Assembly: GCA_964545585.1 (NCBI GenBank)
Contig: CAZJFT010000055.1
Span: 1-5,433 of the forward strand
Direction of reading: 5' to 3'
From: UBA9642 sp964545585
GTDB lineage: Archaea; Nanobdellota; Nanobdellia; Woesearchaeales; UBA9642
DNA length: 5,433 bases
A program made the translations under genes and the position numbers. Positions 5,159-5,433 of the stretch are shown here, one piece after another; positions within the stretch are counted from its first letter, which is position 1; every line of letters begins with the position of its first letter. The notes under the pieces were generated by a model that was not told the DNA's origin, searched no databases, and worked only from the letters and a program-made list of their open reading frames with translations.

Positions 5159-5433
5159 TCAATACCACTTCTTAGGCTGTTGCACCTGCTCTTTCTCTGC
5201 GATGGCCTCTATGTTCTTTATACGCTGGTTCATGCTGTCAAGCTCTGCCTTTATCGCATCAAGCTTCAATGACAATATCTGTATATCCTTCCCTATGTCT
5301 CCGCCAGGCATCTGCTGGACTGGCTGGAACTGCTGCGATGAAAGGTTGACTGAAGGGGCCATCTGCTCATGGAACCCTTGGCTGAAATCATTACCCAAAG
5401 CAGGATTCATGCTGCTTGGGTTGCCGAAATCAT
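5159..5433 (-). CDS. Gln/Pro-rich coiled-coil protein, 5' end cut by window edge (hypothetical)
   Basis: No family is recognised. From the first internal Met (5410) it is 83 aa, but the frame stays open to the window edge (reading DFGNPSS before that Met) and no Shine-Dalgarno motif precedes it, so the true start is probably outside the window. The N-terminal half is low in complexity and rich in Gln, Pro, Asn, Ser, Gly and Met, typical of a disordered region. Residues 38-72 (numbered from that Met) form an amphipathic helix with hydrophobic residues at heptad-like spacing (IQILSLKLDAIKAELDSM and following), probably a short coiled coil for oligomerisation. The tail QQPKKWY ends 3 bases before the lspA ATG. 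No membrane segment or signal peptide is visible in the part shown. Its place at the head of the visible lspA operon suggests co-expression only. Confidence 0.75.
   Translation of the reverse strand, partial: DFGNPSSMNPALGNDFSQGFHEQMAPSVNLSSQQFQPVQQMPGGDIGKDIQILSLKLDAIKAELDSMNQRIKNIEAIAEKEQVQQPKKWY

Overview
The window most likely comes from an AT-rich archaeal genome, probably a DPANN lineage such as Woesearchaeota or Pacearchaeota. The domain call is firm: the 110-aa protein at 3715-4047 is a typical archaeal/eukaryotic translation initiation factor 1A, and three genes have archaeal TATA boxes (TTTAAAAA or TTTTTAAA) about 24-27 bases before the start codon, which indicates leaderless mRNAs. 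The lineage is inferred from gene content and small-protein style; no 16S or other marker is present.

Layout. Positions 14-1725 (minus strand) form an operon read from right to left: an RDD-family membrane protein, an SppA-type signal peptide peptidase, and a 75-aa zinc-ribbon protein. A divergent control region (1726-1893) holds two facing promoters that share a near-identical 17-base element, a 12-bp tandem repeat, and an imperfect inverted repeat touching the rightward TATA box. Positions 1894-3645 (plus) encode a half-size type IV ABC exporter. Positions 3715-4047 (plus) encode aIF-1A under its own promoter. Positions 4053-5433 (minus) form a second compact operon, again read from right to left: a Gln/Pro-rich coiled-coil protein cut by the window edge, a lipoprotein signal peptidase (LspA), and an RBBP9/YdeN-like serine hydrolase. 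The hydrolase and aIF-1A converge with 5 bases between their stop codons.

How the parts may work together. Four of the eight genes act at the membrane, and two process signal peptides: LspA cleaves the signal peptide of lipidated precursors, and SppA degrades cleaved signal peptides and other membrane-embedded fragments. Apparently complete LspA motifs in an archaeon are the most notable observation, because most studied archaea lack a recognisable LspA. No lipoprotein or prolipoprotein lipid transferase gene lies in the window, so a complete lipoprotein pathway is not shown. No clearly new defence system, mobile element, CRISPR array, tRNA or rRNA was seen.
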